Shown: positions 42,735-50,641 of the stretch, piece by piece
Position numbering within the stretch: position 1 is the stretch's first letter
How the letters are laid out: the number at the start of each line of letters is the position of its first letter
NCBI RefSeq assembly: GCF_030546575.1
Contig: NZ_JAUOTN010000001.1
Location: 496,001-560,000 of the forward strand
From: Pontibacter coccineus
GTDB taxonomy: Bacteria > Bacteroidota > Bacteroidia > Cytophagales > Hymenobacteraceae
DNA: 64,000 nucleotides
Reading direction: 5' to 3'
Notes under the pieces: model-generated
What the model was told of the DNA's origin: nothing
The model's input: the letters and a program-made list of their open reading frames with translations, nothing else
The model's database searches: none
Program-made: the position numbers and the translations under genes

Positions 42735-44216
42735 ATGACGATTTTCCAGCTCCTTCTTGTTGCCGTGTATGGTCTTTGCCTGGCCTTCATTTTCTGCTAC
42801 AGCCTGGTGCAACTGCACCTCACCTTCCTCTACTGGACCCGCCGGAAAGCTATACCTGCACCTGAGGCCATACCTGACGAACACTATACCTGGCCTGCCG
42901 TGACGGTGCAGCTTCCGCTCTACAACGAACGCTATGTAGTGGAACGCCTGATCGACGCCGTGACCGCCCTCGACTACCCCCGCCACCTGCTGCAGATCCA
43001 GCTCCTCGACGACTCCACCGATGATACGAGCGAACTGATCCGGCAAAAGCTCGTCCAGTATGCCAGCACCGACCTGCGTCTAGAGCACGTGCAGCGCCCC
43101 GACCGTAGCGGCTACAAAGCCGGTGCCCTGCAGTATGGCCTGCAACAGGCCACCGGGGAGTTCATAGCCATTTTCGACGCCGACTTCGTCCCACAGCCTG
43201 ACTTTCTAAAGCGCACTATACCTGCATTTGATCATGATCAGGTCGGGGTTGTGCAAACCCGCTGGGGCCACCTTAACCAGGACTATTCGCTGCTCACCCG
43301 CCTGCAGGCCTTCGGGCTGGATGCGCACTTTACGATAGAACAAGTTGGGCGCAACAGTGGCGGGCACTTTATTAACTTCAACGGCACGGCCGGGGTGTGG
43401 CGCAAAAGCTGCATTGTGGATGCTGGTGGCTGGCAGTCCGACACGTTGACCGAAGACCTGGACCTGAGCTACCGTGCCCAACTGCGGGGCTGGCGGTTCC
43501 GCTACCTACAGGCTGTCGAAGCTCCCGCCGAACTACCTGCTGCCATGGGCGCACTCAAGTCGCAGCAGTACCGCTGGACCAAAGGAGCCGCCGAGACCGC
43601 CCGCAAACACCTGGGCAAAGTGCTGCGAGCACCCATGCCGTTTTCTACCCGCCTGCACGCGGTTTTTCATCTGCTCAACAGCGGCATATTCGTCTGCGTG
43701 CTGCTCACGGCACTGCTCAGCCTGCCCATGCTATACCTGAAACACAGCGTGCCGGGACTCGAGTTGCTTTTTGCAATGGGCTCCTTGCTGATCGTCAGCT
43801 TAATGGCTTTGCTTGTTTTTTACTGGACCGCCCTGTACCAGCAAACGGGCTCGACATGGCAAACCACCAAACGCTTTATACCGGAGTTTTTCCTGTTTCT
43901 GTCTATGTCGATGGGGATGTCGCTGCACAACACGGTGGCGGTGCTGGAAGGCTACCTGGGCCGCAAAACGCCCTTTATCCGCACGCCCAAGCACAACCTG
44001 CAGCACCGTAGCGACTCCTGGCGGCAGCATGCCTATGCCATCACCAGCCTCCACCCGGTTACTGTGCTGGAGGGACTGCTCACAGTTTATTTCGGGTACA
44101 GCATCCTGGTGGGGTTTCAGCTGCACGATTACGGACTGTTGCCTTTTCATGTAATGCTGACGCTCGGTTTTGGTGCCGTTTTCGTATACTCGCTCAACCA
44201 CAGCCGCCGCGCATGA
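42735..44216 (+). CDS. Membrane glycosyltransferase family 2, processive-type motifs
   Basis: A 493-residue protein with one N-terminal and about four C-terminal membrane helices. The catalytic domain holds VQLPLYNERYVVERLID, DDSTDDT, FDADFVPQP, TEDLDLSYRAQLRGW (the TED motif) and QYRWTKG (QxxRW). These are the motifs of cellulose-synthase and CsbB-like enzymes that elongate or transfer sugars on the membrane. It overlaps the next gene by four bases (ATGA), so coupling is likely. It has several copies of CTATACCT, including A-I-P codons GCT ATA CCT. Product unknown. Confidence 0.92.
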   Translation: MTIFQLLLVAVYGLCLAFIFCYSLVQLHLTFLYWTRRKAIPAPEAIPDEHYTWPAVTVQLPLYNERYVVERLIDAVTALDYPRHLLQIQLLDDSTDDTSELIRQKLVQYASTDLRLEHVQRPDRSGYKAGALQYGLQQATGEFIAIFDADFVPQPDFLKRTIPAFDHDQVGVVQTRWGHLNQDYSLLTRLQAFGLDAHFTIEQVGRNSGGHFINFNGTAGVWRKSCIVDAGGWQSDTLTEDLDLSYRAQLRGWRFRYLQAVEAPAELPAAMGALKSQQYRWTKGAAETARKHLGKVLRAPMPFSTRLHAVFHLLNSGIFVCVLLTALLSLPMLYLKHSVPGLELLFAMGSLLIVSLMALLVFYWTALYQQTGSTWQTTKRFIPEFFLFLSMSMGMSLHNTVAVLEGYLGRKTPFIRTPKHNLQHRSDSWRQHAYAITSLHPVTVLEGLLTVYFGYSILVGFQLHDYGLLPFHVMLTLGFGAVFVYSLNHSRRA

Positions 44217-45565
44217 CCCTTGCCCGAAAGCACATAGCAACCTATACCCTGCTGGGAATATCGGCCCTCGTATACATGGCGCTGGGCTACGCGACGCCCC
44301 GGGAGAATTTCACGCAGTTGCTCCTGCTCACTTTACTGGCCTTCGGCATCTACGCCTACGTCACCAACCAGAAGCTAAACGTATGGCACGGCATCGGGGC
44401 TGGCCTGTTTTTCAGGTTGCTCTTCCTGTTCGCTATACCTGCGCTGTCCGACGATTACTTCCGTTTTGTGTGGGACGGACGCCTGCTGCTGGCTGGTGAG
44501 AACCCCTTCCTCTACCTGCCGGTACAGTTTCTGGGCGAAGAAGCGAAAGCTATACCTGGTCTCACAGCCGAACTGTTTTTGCAACTCAATTCCCCGCACT
44601 ACTACTCGCTATACCCGCCGGTGCTGCAGGGCGTGTTCTGGCTGGCAGCTGCCCTCTCCCCTGAAAGCCTGACGGGCAGTATCCTGGTGATGCGGGTGAT
44701 CATTTTGGTTGCCGAAGCGGGCTCTATCCTGCTTTTGCTGCGCCTCCTGCGCCGCATGGCCCTACCCGACCGCTACGTGCACATCTACGCCCTCAACCCA
44801 CTGGTGATCCTCGAACTAACGGGTAACCTGCACATGGAGGCGCTGCTGATCTTCTTTCTGCTGCTTTTCCTGTACCAACTGCACTTCCAGCGCTACCTCA
44901 TCGCGGCGGTGCCTTTTGCCCTGGCCGTTGGCAGTAAGTTGTTGCCGCTGATGTTCCTGCCGGTTGTATGGCGCAAGCTGGGACTCAAGCGCTTTATGAG
45001 CTTTGGCGCAGTGGTGGCCGTTGTGGTATTGCTGCTCTTTCTGCCGCTGCTTTCGCTGGAGGTGCTGCGCAATATCTGGCAAAGCATCGACCTGTATTTC
45101 CAACGGTTTGAGTTCAATGCCAGTGTCTACTACCTGCTCCGCTGGCTGGGTTATCAACTGACAGGGTACAACCAAATTGCCGTGATCGGTCCGCTATTAT
45201 CGTTGGCCACCCTTTTTGTCATTTTGTCGATGGCCGCAGTGAAAAAGCTGGGCTCGGTGCGCCGACTGGCTGGCTACATGGCGGCGGCCCTCACGGTATA
45301 CCTGCTGCTGGCGACTACAGTGCATCCCTGGTATATCACGACGCTGGTGGCGCTCACTACCCTGAGCCACTTCCGCTACGCCATCGTCTGGAGTTGCCTG
45401 GCTATTTTCAGCTATTCTGCCTACCGCACCAGCGCTTATACCGAGAACCTGTGGCTCGTCGCTTTGGAGTATACCTTGGTTGGACTTTGGCTGCTGGTCG
45501 AGCTATACCTGTACCGCCAGCAGATAAAGCATGCCAACCTGCCCCGGCAGAGTGTGGCGCAATAG
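44213..45565 (+). CDS. GT-C-fold polyprenol-phosphate sugar glycosyltransferase (putative)
   Basis: A 450-residue polytopic membrane protein with about eleven helices. The motif DDYFRFVWDGRLL, followed by GENPFLYLP, resembles the D-x-x-R-x-x-W-D-G-R region of bacterial GT-C mannosyltransferases. The gene overlaps the GT2 gene by four bases. With the first two genes it suggests a pathway in which a sugar is placed on a lipid carrier and then transferred. The sugar and acceptor are unknown. It has multiple CTATACCT copies. Confidence 0.88.
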   Translation: MTLARKHIATYTLLGISALVYMALGYATPRENFTQLLLLTLLAFGIYAYVTNQKLNVWHGIGAGLFFRLLFLFAIPALSDDYFRFVWDGRLLLAGENPFLYLPVQFLGEEAKAIPGLTAELFLQLNSPHYYSLYPPVLQGVFWLAAALSPESLTGSILVMRVIILVAEAGSILLLLRLLRRMALPDRYVHIYALNPLVILELTGNLHMEALLIFFLLLFLYQLHFQRYLIAAVPFALAVGSKLLPLMFLPVVWRKLGLKRFMSFGAVVAVVVLLLFLPLLSLEVLRNIWQSIDLYFQRFEFNASVYYLLRWLGYQLTGYNQIAVIGPLLSLATLFVILSMAAVKKLGSVRRLAGYMAAALTVYLLLATTVHPWYITTLVALTTLSHFRYAIVWSCLAIFSYSAYRTSAYTENLWLVALEYTLVGLWLLVELYLYRQQIKHANLPRQSVAQ

Positions 45566-45598
45566 ATGTGATCTTTAAACCTGATACTATTCAACGGC

Positions 45599-46459
45599 AT
45601 GGAAAGGCTTTCCCATTACCTACAAAATATACCCCACAGTAAACCCGGCATATTGCTCCTGGCAAGTGTGTTGTTTGCATCCGGCCTACCTTCCTGCCTG
45701 TCTTCTACCAGCAACGTAAAAAACACGGTAGCTGAACAGGAAGCTGCTTCCACTATTGACAAAAGCAGCTCTGATGTTGCCGCCAACTACAGGAAGAGTT
45801 ATACCTCCGAAACATTGGAAGTACACAAAATAGCTGATCAGGTATACCAACACCTTTCCTTTCTGGAAACACAAAGCTTTGGTAAAGTTCCGTGCAACGG
45901 GATGGTGGTCATTGACCAGCAGGAAGCCATTATCTTTGACACACCGACCACAGATCAGGCTTCGTTGGAACTGATCGATTGGGTCGAGCAGCGTTTGGGA
46001 TGCAAAGTAAAAGCCGTTGTCGCCACACACTTTCACCAAGACTGCCTTGGCGGACTGCCGGCGTTCCAGCGGCGGGGTATTCCGACCTACGCCAGCCATA
46101 AGACCATTGCCCTGGCCAAAGCCAACCGGACTGCCGTGCCTGAAAATGGTTTTCATAAAGAGCTGACCTTTGAGGTCGGAAATGAAAAAGTGTTGGTGTT
46201 ATATCCTGGCAAAGGACACACGCACGACAACGTGGTCGGCTACTTTCCGAAGGCGGAAGCCATGTTTGGGGGCTGCCTGATCAAGGAGGTAGGCGCTGGG
46301 AAAGGCAACCTGGCTGATGCTGACACGGTCGCCTGGCCACTGACAGTGGCAAATTTGAAGACAGCCTACCCTCGCGTAAAGCATGTCATTCCGGGGCACG
46401 GCAAAGTGGGCGGTCCTGAATTACTTGATTATACTGTCCGTCTATTTGAGCCTAAATAA
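45599..46459 (+). CDS. Subclass B1 metallo-beta-lactamase
   Basis: A 286-residue exported zinc hydrolase. The N terminus has a hydrophobic signal ending LPSC, probably a lipoprotein. All six B1 metal ligands are present: His144, His146 and Asp148 in THFHQDCLGG, His207 in GKGHTHDN, Cys226 in GGCLIK and His267 in IPGHGKVGG. The DCLGG and the Cys226 ligand separate it from B2, B3 and general MBL-fold hydrolases. Subclass B1 enzymes hydrolyse most beta-lactams including carbapenems; activity here is untested. Its gene is 33 bp after the GT-C gene and ends inside a 13-bp inverted repeat. Confidence 0.93.
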   Translation: MERLSHYLQNIPHSKPGILLLASVLFASGLPSCLSSTSNVKNTVAEQEAASTIDKSSSDVAANYRKSYTSETLEVHKIADQVYQHLSFLETQSFGKVPCNGMVVIDQQEAIIFDTPTTDQASLELIDWVEQRLGCKVKAVVATHFHQDCLGGLPAFQRRGIPTYASHKTIALAKANRTAVPENGFHKELTFEVGNEKVLVLYPGKGHTHDNVVGYFPKAEAMFGGCLIKEVGAGKGNLADADTVAWPLTVANLKTAYPRVKHVIPGHGKVGGPELLDYTVRLFEPK

Positions 46460-46504
46460 GGTATAAATGGAGAAAAAACATTTGCTCTTGCTATACCTTA
46501 TTTA
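46453..46504. repeat. 13-bp inverted repeat around the beta-lactamase stop
   Basis: TAAATAAGGTATA (46453-46465) is an exact reverse complement of TATACCTTATTTA (46492-46504), separated by 26 bases. Its core is the octamer. It includes the stop codon and may be a hairpin terminator without a T run. Confidence 0.8.
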
Positions 46505-46514
46505 GTCCTGCATC

Positions 46515-46932
46515 ATGCATACGAAAACAATGAGCTTTATTTCGGCAACTGCGTTCCTCCTGGTCAACACAGCCAATTGTCAACCGACTGTTATGGAGAA
46601 GCAGGGGGGGCCAAGAACAGACGGAAAACATTCTCCAGTCTAAGTAAGGTGCCTTTATTGAGCACAGTGAGTTTTTAGCACCCGGTGGAATCATCACAGC
46701 AACTGATTCCAAACTCATTTTTACGCTCATCAAGACGTTTCTTCGCCGGAATGTAAGCATCACAGAGATTCCTTTAAATGAAATAGCAGCGGTAAGAAGA
46801 ACAAACACCTTTGGGATCGTGCCGAATGGAATTGTGCTGCAGCTTCAGGACGGTACAAGTCAAAAGCTTAAAACTATTGTCTTCAGAAGGAAAAAGCTTT
46901 ACCACTTCCTCTTAGACCAAACAGCCCATTAA
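46515..46932 (+). pseudogene. Decayed PH/GRAM-domain-like gene
   Basis: A signal-peptide-like start (MHTKTMSFISATAFLLV) opens at 46515 but stops after about 42 codons. In a different frame, after TAA at 46645-46647, a coherent 90-residue open stretch (46648-46932) reads EFLAPGGIITATDSKLIF, then IPLNEIAAVRR, then GIVLQLQDGTSQ. The pattern resembles GRAM/PH-like domains. It has no ATG of its own. A G-run of seven (46594-46600) sits where one frame would change. A shift plus a stop therefore looks like decay; an undetected alternative start is possible. Confidence 0.5.
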
Positions 46933-46958
46933 GTCGCCCCTTCCTATTTGTTACATTA

Positions 46959-47408
46959 ATGCTTTTTGAAAAGATGGTGACAGAACCTGTATTTGAGTTA
47001 GAAGGGTTTGGCGTGCTGAAATTAATCTCCGACAAAAACGGGAGTGAATGGTTTGGTAATGTTCAGAATATCTCGAAGAATAAAACAGTCGAATTATCGA
47101 TTGAAGTAGAGAGCAATTCTTTACCCTCCCCCAATCAGATAGCGTTCGCTAAGAGATTCGCTCAGCATATTGAAGTAACTGAGCAAATCATTTACGATTA
47201 TATCTACAAAAGCTTCAATGAAACAGAGTGGCAAATGACAAAGGAGAGCTTGAAAAGGATGTATTATCTCTCAGCGCTAATGCTCAAAAGACATAGTGAA
47301 GATGTATGGATTACTCTTGAGCCACACGCTGACGTGCCAACGATTTTCAACCACTTTTTACGTTTCACCTTGAGAAATAATGAAATAGTGTGGAGCAATC
47401 TAGCTTAA
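46959..47408 (+). CDS. Hypothetical protein, DUF6985/immunity-like
   Basis: A 149-residue soluble protein with AT-rich codon use unlike its neighbours. The body (WFGNVQNISKNKTVELSIEV, then IYKSFNETEWQMTKE) is followed by a C-terminal SALMLKRHSEDVWITLEP. Its end TLRNNEIVWSNLA recalls DUF6985-type immunity proteins that end with an invariant Trp-containing strand. The assignment is tentative. It sits next to a decayed gene, with no toxin recognised nearby, so it would be an orphan. Confidence 0.6.
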   Translation: MLFEKMVTEPVFELEGFGVLKLISDKNGSEWFGNVQNISKNKTVELSIEVESNSLPSPNQIAFAKRFAQHIEVTEQIIYDYIYKSFNETEWQMTKESLKRMYYLSALMLKRHSEDVWITLEPHADVPTIFNHFLRFTLRNNEIVWSNLA

Positions 47409-47460
47409 AAAGTAGCCTAAAATAATGCAAACAGCAGCCTCAGCTATAGTCACTCAAATC

Positions 47461-48144
47461 TTACTCCTCCCCAATATCCTTTAAAGGCTCCGTCAGAAAA
47501 CCATTGAAAGGCTTCACGGCTTTAAAGCCCTCCAACAGGGTATGCATAAAGTCTTTGCTGAGCACGACTTTGTCGGGTAGCGGCATGGTGGCGTTCCAGC
47601 TTTTGAAACGGAGGTACTCGATGGCGGGATTTTCTTTGTCGTAGCCTTTTGGCGTGGTCTTGAGCTGCTCGCCCTGTATGCCGCCGAAACGGTTTTTAAA
47701 GTCAGGTGCCTGGATGATGCGCTCCAACCCATCGAGGTTGTAGTCAATCTCCTGCCGAACGGCTTTCAGGTAGTTCGCGGGCGGCATCCACAGACCGCCG
47801 GCCAGAAAGGAATTGTTGTTGGCGGCCAGGTGCAGGTAGTAGCCCGGCATAATAGACTTGCGACCACCTTCAGCTACATAAGCCCCGAAGTGATCTTTGT
47901 ACGGTCGTTTGTCGTTGGAAAAGCGCACGTCGCGGTAAATGCGAAACACCAGGTCCTTGCCTTTCTGCCCGATCGCCACGGGTTCAAAAAGCGCCATCTC
48001 TTCGAGCATCTCATCCAGAAAAGCCAGGTAGTTTTTGCGGGCGGCATCGTAGCGCGGCTTGTTCTCCTGAAACCACTCGCGGTTGTTGTTCTGTGTCAGA
48101 TCGGCCAGAAAGGCCAGCGTGCTTTTGTCTATCGTTGTTGCCAT
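47461..48144 (-). CDS. DUF2461-family protein
   Basis: A 227-residue cytoplasmic protein of DUF2461. Landmarks are FLADLTQNNNREWF at the start, RIYRDVRFSNDKRPYK in the middle, LHLAANNNSFLAGGLW and the PKGYDKENPAIEYLR region. The ligand and activity of the family are unknown. It is transcribed alone on the minus strand. Confidence 0.93.
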   Translation of the reverse strand: MATTIDKSTLAFLADLTQNNNREWFQENKPRYDAARKNYLAFLDEMLEEMALFEPVAIGQKGKDLVFRIYRDVRFSNDKRPYKDHFGAYVAEGGRKSIMPGYYLHLAANNNSFLAGGLWMPPANYLKAVRQEIDYNLDGLERIIQAPDFKNRFGGIQGEQLKTTPKGYDKENPAIEYLRFKSWNATMPLPDKVVLSKDFMHTLLEGFKAVKPFNGFLTEPLKDIGEE

Positions 48145-48348
48145 GGGCTATTTCGTCGTGCTTTTAGCGATGCATTGGGCTAATATACTAGCAGGCAGGA
48201 GGCTTTGTTCATGCCCTTGCCAGATAACTCAATTTATACCTTTCTACTGACCAAACCAATTGCCAGGGCAAGAACCTAAATATGGGATACAAGCGCCTTA
48301 TCTTTAGCCGATTGCGTACATCTAAATACCACCGCTTTCCTAACGCAC

Positions 48349-49515
48349 ATGTTACGTCTGCTTGCCTTCATTTTGCTGTTGCTGTACGCACTACCAGGTA
48401 TAGCCAGCGATTCTACGGAGGTATGGCTACTGGTGCCGGACCAGAAACAGCAACTCCGCCAGGCCATTGCAAAGTACGAGGGGTTGAAAGACAGCGCCTG
48501 GCATACCTTCCCGGGCAAGCTACTCCTCCGCCCCGGAGACAGCAGCCGCTATACCCCGGATCTGCGAGCCAACCTGGTGCTGACCGGTGACCTGATGAGC
48601 GCTGATACTACCGAGAACGCAACGTATTATACCCGCCAGCTGGCAACGGCCGTCGCACGGTTTCAGGCAAGGCACGCGCTTAAGGCAGACAGCATCGTGG
48701 GGCCGCGCACGGTGGCTGCGCTCAACATCCCGCCCCTCCGGCGATTGCGGCAGCTGCAGAATAGCCTGTACCGCTGGGAAGCCTTCAGCCGCGACCTGCC
48801 CCAGCCTTACCTCATCGTCAACATCCCGGACTATACCTTGCGGTTGATCGATCAGGACAGTGTGTTGCTATACCTGCGCACTATTGTAGGCAAGCCTAAG
48901 GTGCCCACCATCGTTAACCACACCAAGCTGCATACCATGGTTTTCAACCCCTACTGGTACATCCCCAACTCGATTGCTTCCAAAGAAATCCTGCCCCTTC
49001 TCAAGCGCAACCCCGGCTACCTGGCTAGTCGTGACATGGAGATTTTCCGGCCTATAGCACTGGGAGGCTGGCAGAAAATAAATCCCTGGAGCGTGGATTG
49101 GAGCGCAGTTACAGCAGCTGATTTCAATTACCGGATCGTGCAGGTAACGGGGCCGCACAATGAACTGGGCCATGTGAAGTTTCTGTTCGATACCGGCGTG
49201 AGCCAGTACTTACATGACACCAAAGACAGGTACCTGTTCTCCCTGGAAAAAAGAGCCCTCAGCCATGGCTGCATCCGCCTGCAAAACCCCGAGGAACTGG
49301 CGCTTTATCTGTTGCAAGCGCGAAGTGGCCTATCGGACAAGCGCATTGAAAAGGTGCTGGCATCTGACAAGGACGAGCAATACATCCAACTCAAAAAGCC
49401 CGTGCCCCTGATCATTGTATACCTGACAGCCTGGGTTGATCCTGCGACGGGGCTGCAGTTCAGAGAAGATATTTATGGGTATGATAAGCTGGAGGAGGTA
49501 CAGCTGGGGCAGTAG
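48349..49515 (+). CDS. L,D-transpeptidase (YcbB/ErfK-type) with peptidoglycan-binding domain
   Basis: A 388-residue exported enzyme with signal peptide LLAFILLLLYALPGIAS. A peptidoglycan-binding-like domain (about 80-125; ARFQARHALKADSIVGPRT) precedes the YkuD catalytic domain, which has HTKLHTMVFNPYW and the active-site SHGCIRL with Cys308. It makes 3-3 crosslinks in peptidoglycan or attaches lipoproteins; it is the penicillin-insensitive alternative to PBPs. It lies 3 bp from the convergent ArsS-cluster gene stop. Confidence 0.94.
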   Translation: MLRLLAFILLLLYALPGIASDSTEVWLLVPDQKQQLRQAIAKYEGLKDSAWHTFPGKLLLRPGDSSRYTPDLRANLVLTGDLMSADTTENATYYTRQLATAVARFQARHALKADSIVGPRTVAALNIPPLRRLRQLQNSLYRWEAFSRDLPQPYLIVNIPDYTLRLIDQDSVLLYLRTIVGKPKVPTIVNHTKLHTMVFNPYWYIPNSIASKEILPLLKRNPGYLASRDMEIFRPIALGGWQKINPWSVDWSAVTAADFNYRIVQVTGPHNELGHVKFLFDTGVSQYLHDTKDRYLFSLEKRALSHGCIRLQNPEELALYLLQARSGLSDKRIEKVLASDKDEQYIQLKKPVPLIIVYLTAWVDPATGLQFREDIYGYDKLEEVQLGQ

Positions 49516-49517
49516 CT

Positions 49518-50123
49518 TTAGCCCAGTTCCGGCCAGTTTTCCTGCAGGTCCTCGAGCTCATCCACATCCGAAAGGTAGGGTAGCAAGGTATGGTTGAGGT
49601 GCAGGCGTTCAATGTCGGCAATGGTATCCGGAAAGACGTGCTCGGTGCTCCAGCGCTTGTCCTGAAAGAAATCACGGTATAAACGTTTCATGCCTAGCAG
49701 GTAGTAGCCTCCATCCAAAGCCGGGCCAACCACCACTTCATGCGTCTTCAGTGCCTCAAATGCCTGGTTGATGATCTCGGAGGTAAGTTGCGGGCAGTCG
49801 CTCCCGATGATGACCACTGAGGTATAGCCATCGGCAAAAGCCGTCTCAAAAGCCTTTTTCATTTTCTCGCCCAGGTCGCCTTCGGGGCGCTGCAGCCTTT
49901 TGAGGTAGAGTTGGTTAGGCCAAAGGTCGTCTTCCTCCACTTTTTCAGAATAGTACACAACTTTGTCCATGGGCAGGTGCTGGGTGATGTTGCGGGTATG
50001 GCGGAGCAGGTGCAGGTAAATGTCAAGGGCCGTTTCAGGGCCCACACTGGCAGCCAGGCGGGTCTTCACCTTGCCCAGTTCCGGGTTGCGGACGAAGAGC
50101 ATCAACAGGTTTTTCTCAGTCAT
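49518..50123 (-). CDS. DUF2064/TIGR04282-type glycosyltransferase
   Basis: A 201-residue protein of the DUF2064 nucleotide-diphospho-sugar transferase-like group, as found in arsenosugar biosynthesis loci. Landmarks are LLMLFVRNPELGKVKTRLA, IIGSDCPQLTSE and GPALDGGYYLLG. The ATG at 50123 overlaps the rhodanese gene stop by 8 bp (translational coupling); an upstream ATG at 50201 lies inside the rhodanese gene. It is last in a five-gene operon with a second, diverged DUF2064 protein at 52105. Confidence 0.88.
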   Translation of the reverse strand: MTEKNLLMLFVRNPELGKVKTRLAASVGPETALDIYLHLLRHTRNITQHLPMDKVVYYSEKVEEDDLWPNQLYLKRLQRPEGDLGEKMKKAFETAFADGYTSVVIIGSDCPQLTSEIINQAFEALKTHEVVVGPALDGGYYLLGMKRLYRDFFQDKRWSTEHVFPDTIADIERLHLNHTLLPYLSDVDELEDLQENWPELG

Positions 50124-50634
50124 AAACTTTCTCTCCTTTGCGCAGCCATACGCCCCAGGCGCGGGTATAGCCGTGCACTTTTGTCGTTTGGCCCTGCGCA
50201 CTATACACAGGCAGCCCTTGGTTCACCCACCCGAACAAGCCCCCATACAGGTTCCGTACGTTGGTATACCCTGCTTTCTGCAGCTGCTCGCCTATCTTCT
50301 CGCTGCGATAGCCGACAGCGCAGTATACCACCAGGGGCTTATTCGGGGGTACGTCTTTCAGGGCGGAAAGGTCAAAGTCCGCGTAGCCTACATACCAGGC
50401 ACCGGGCAGGTGACTAACCTCGTATTCGTTTATACTGCGGGTATCGAGCAGCAGCGGGGCTATACCTTGCCGCAGTTCCTGCTGTAGCATTGTGACCGAA
50501 ATTGTATCCACGCTGTGGCTGTAGAGCTGCCTCAGCACCAGGTTGTAAGTTGCATCCGAAGGCGGCTTGCAGGCCGAAAGCAACAGGCTCAGCAACAGTG
50601 TCAGGTATAGCCGATGATGCCAGGTAGAGCGCAT
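50116..50634 (-). CDS. Rhodanese-domain lipoprotein
   Basis: A 172-residue lipoprotein with lipobox LLLSAC. The rhodanese fold has LLLDTRSINEYEVSHLPGA and the active loop VVYCAVGYRSEK, where the catalytic Cys is present. It probably handles sulfane or selenium/arsenic thiol chemistry on the outside of the inner membrane. ATG 50634 is chosen over 50676 because it gives the clean signal peptide. The gene is 7 bp after the radical SAM gene stop and overlaps the next one, so it is in the operon. Confidence 0.9.
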   Translation of the reverse strand: MRSTWHHRLYLTLLLSLLLSACKPPSDATYNLVLRQLYSHSVDTISVTMLQQELRQGIAPLLLDTRSINEYEVSHLPGAWYVGYADFDLSALKDVPPNKPLVVYCAVGYRSEKIGEQLQKAGYTNVRNLYGGLFGWVNQGLPVYSAQGQTTKVHGYTRAWGVWLRKGEKVYD

Positions 50635-50641
50635 GGGCAGA

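Noticed and set aside
46505..48390. Absence of the octamer as proof of an acquired island
   Set aside because: Gaps of 2-3.5 kb also occur in core genes such as tex and the kinase/regulator pair, as expected from random spacing of about 1 kb.
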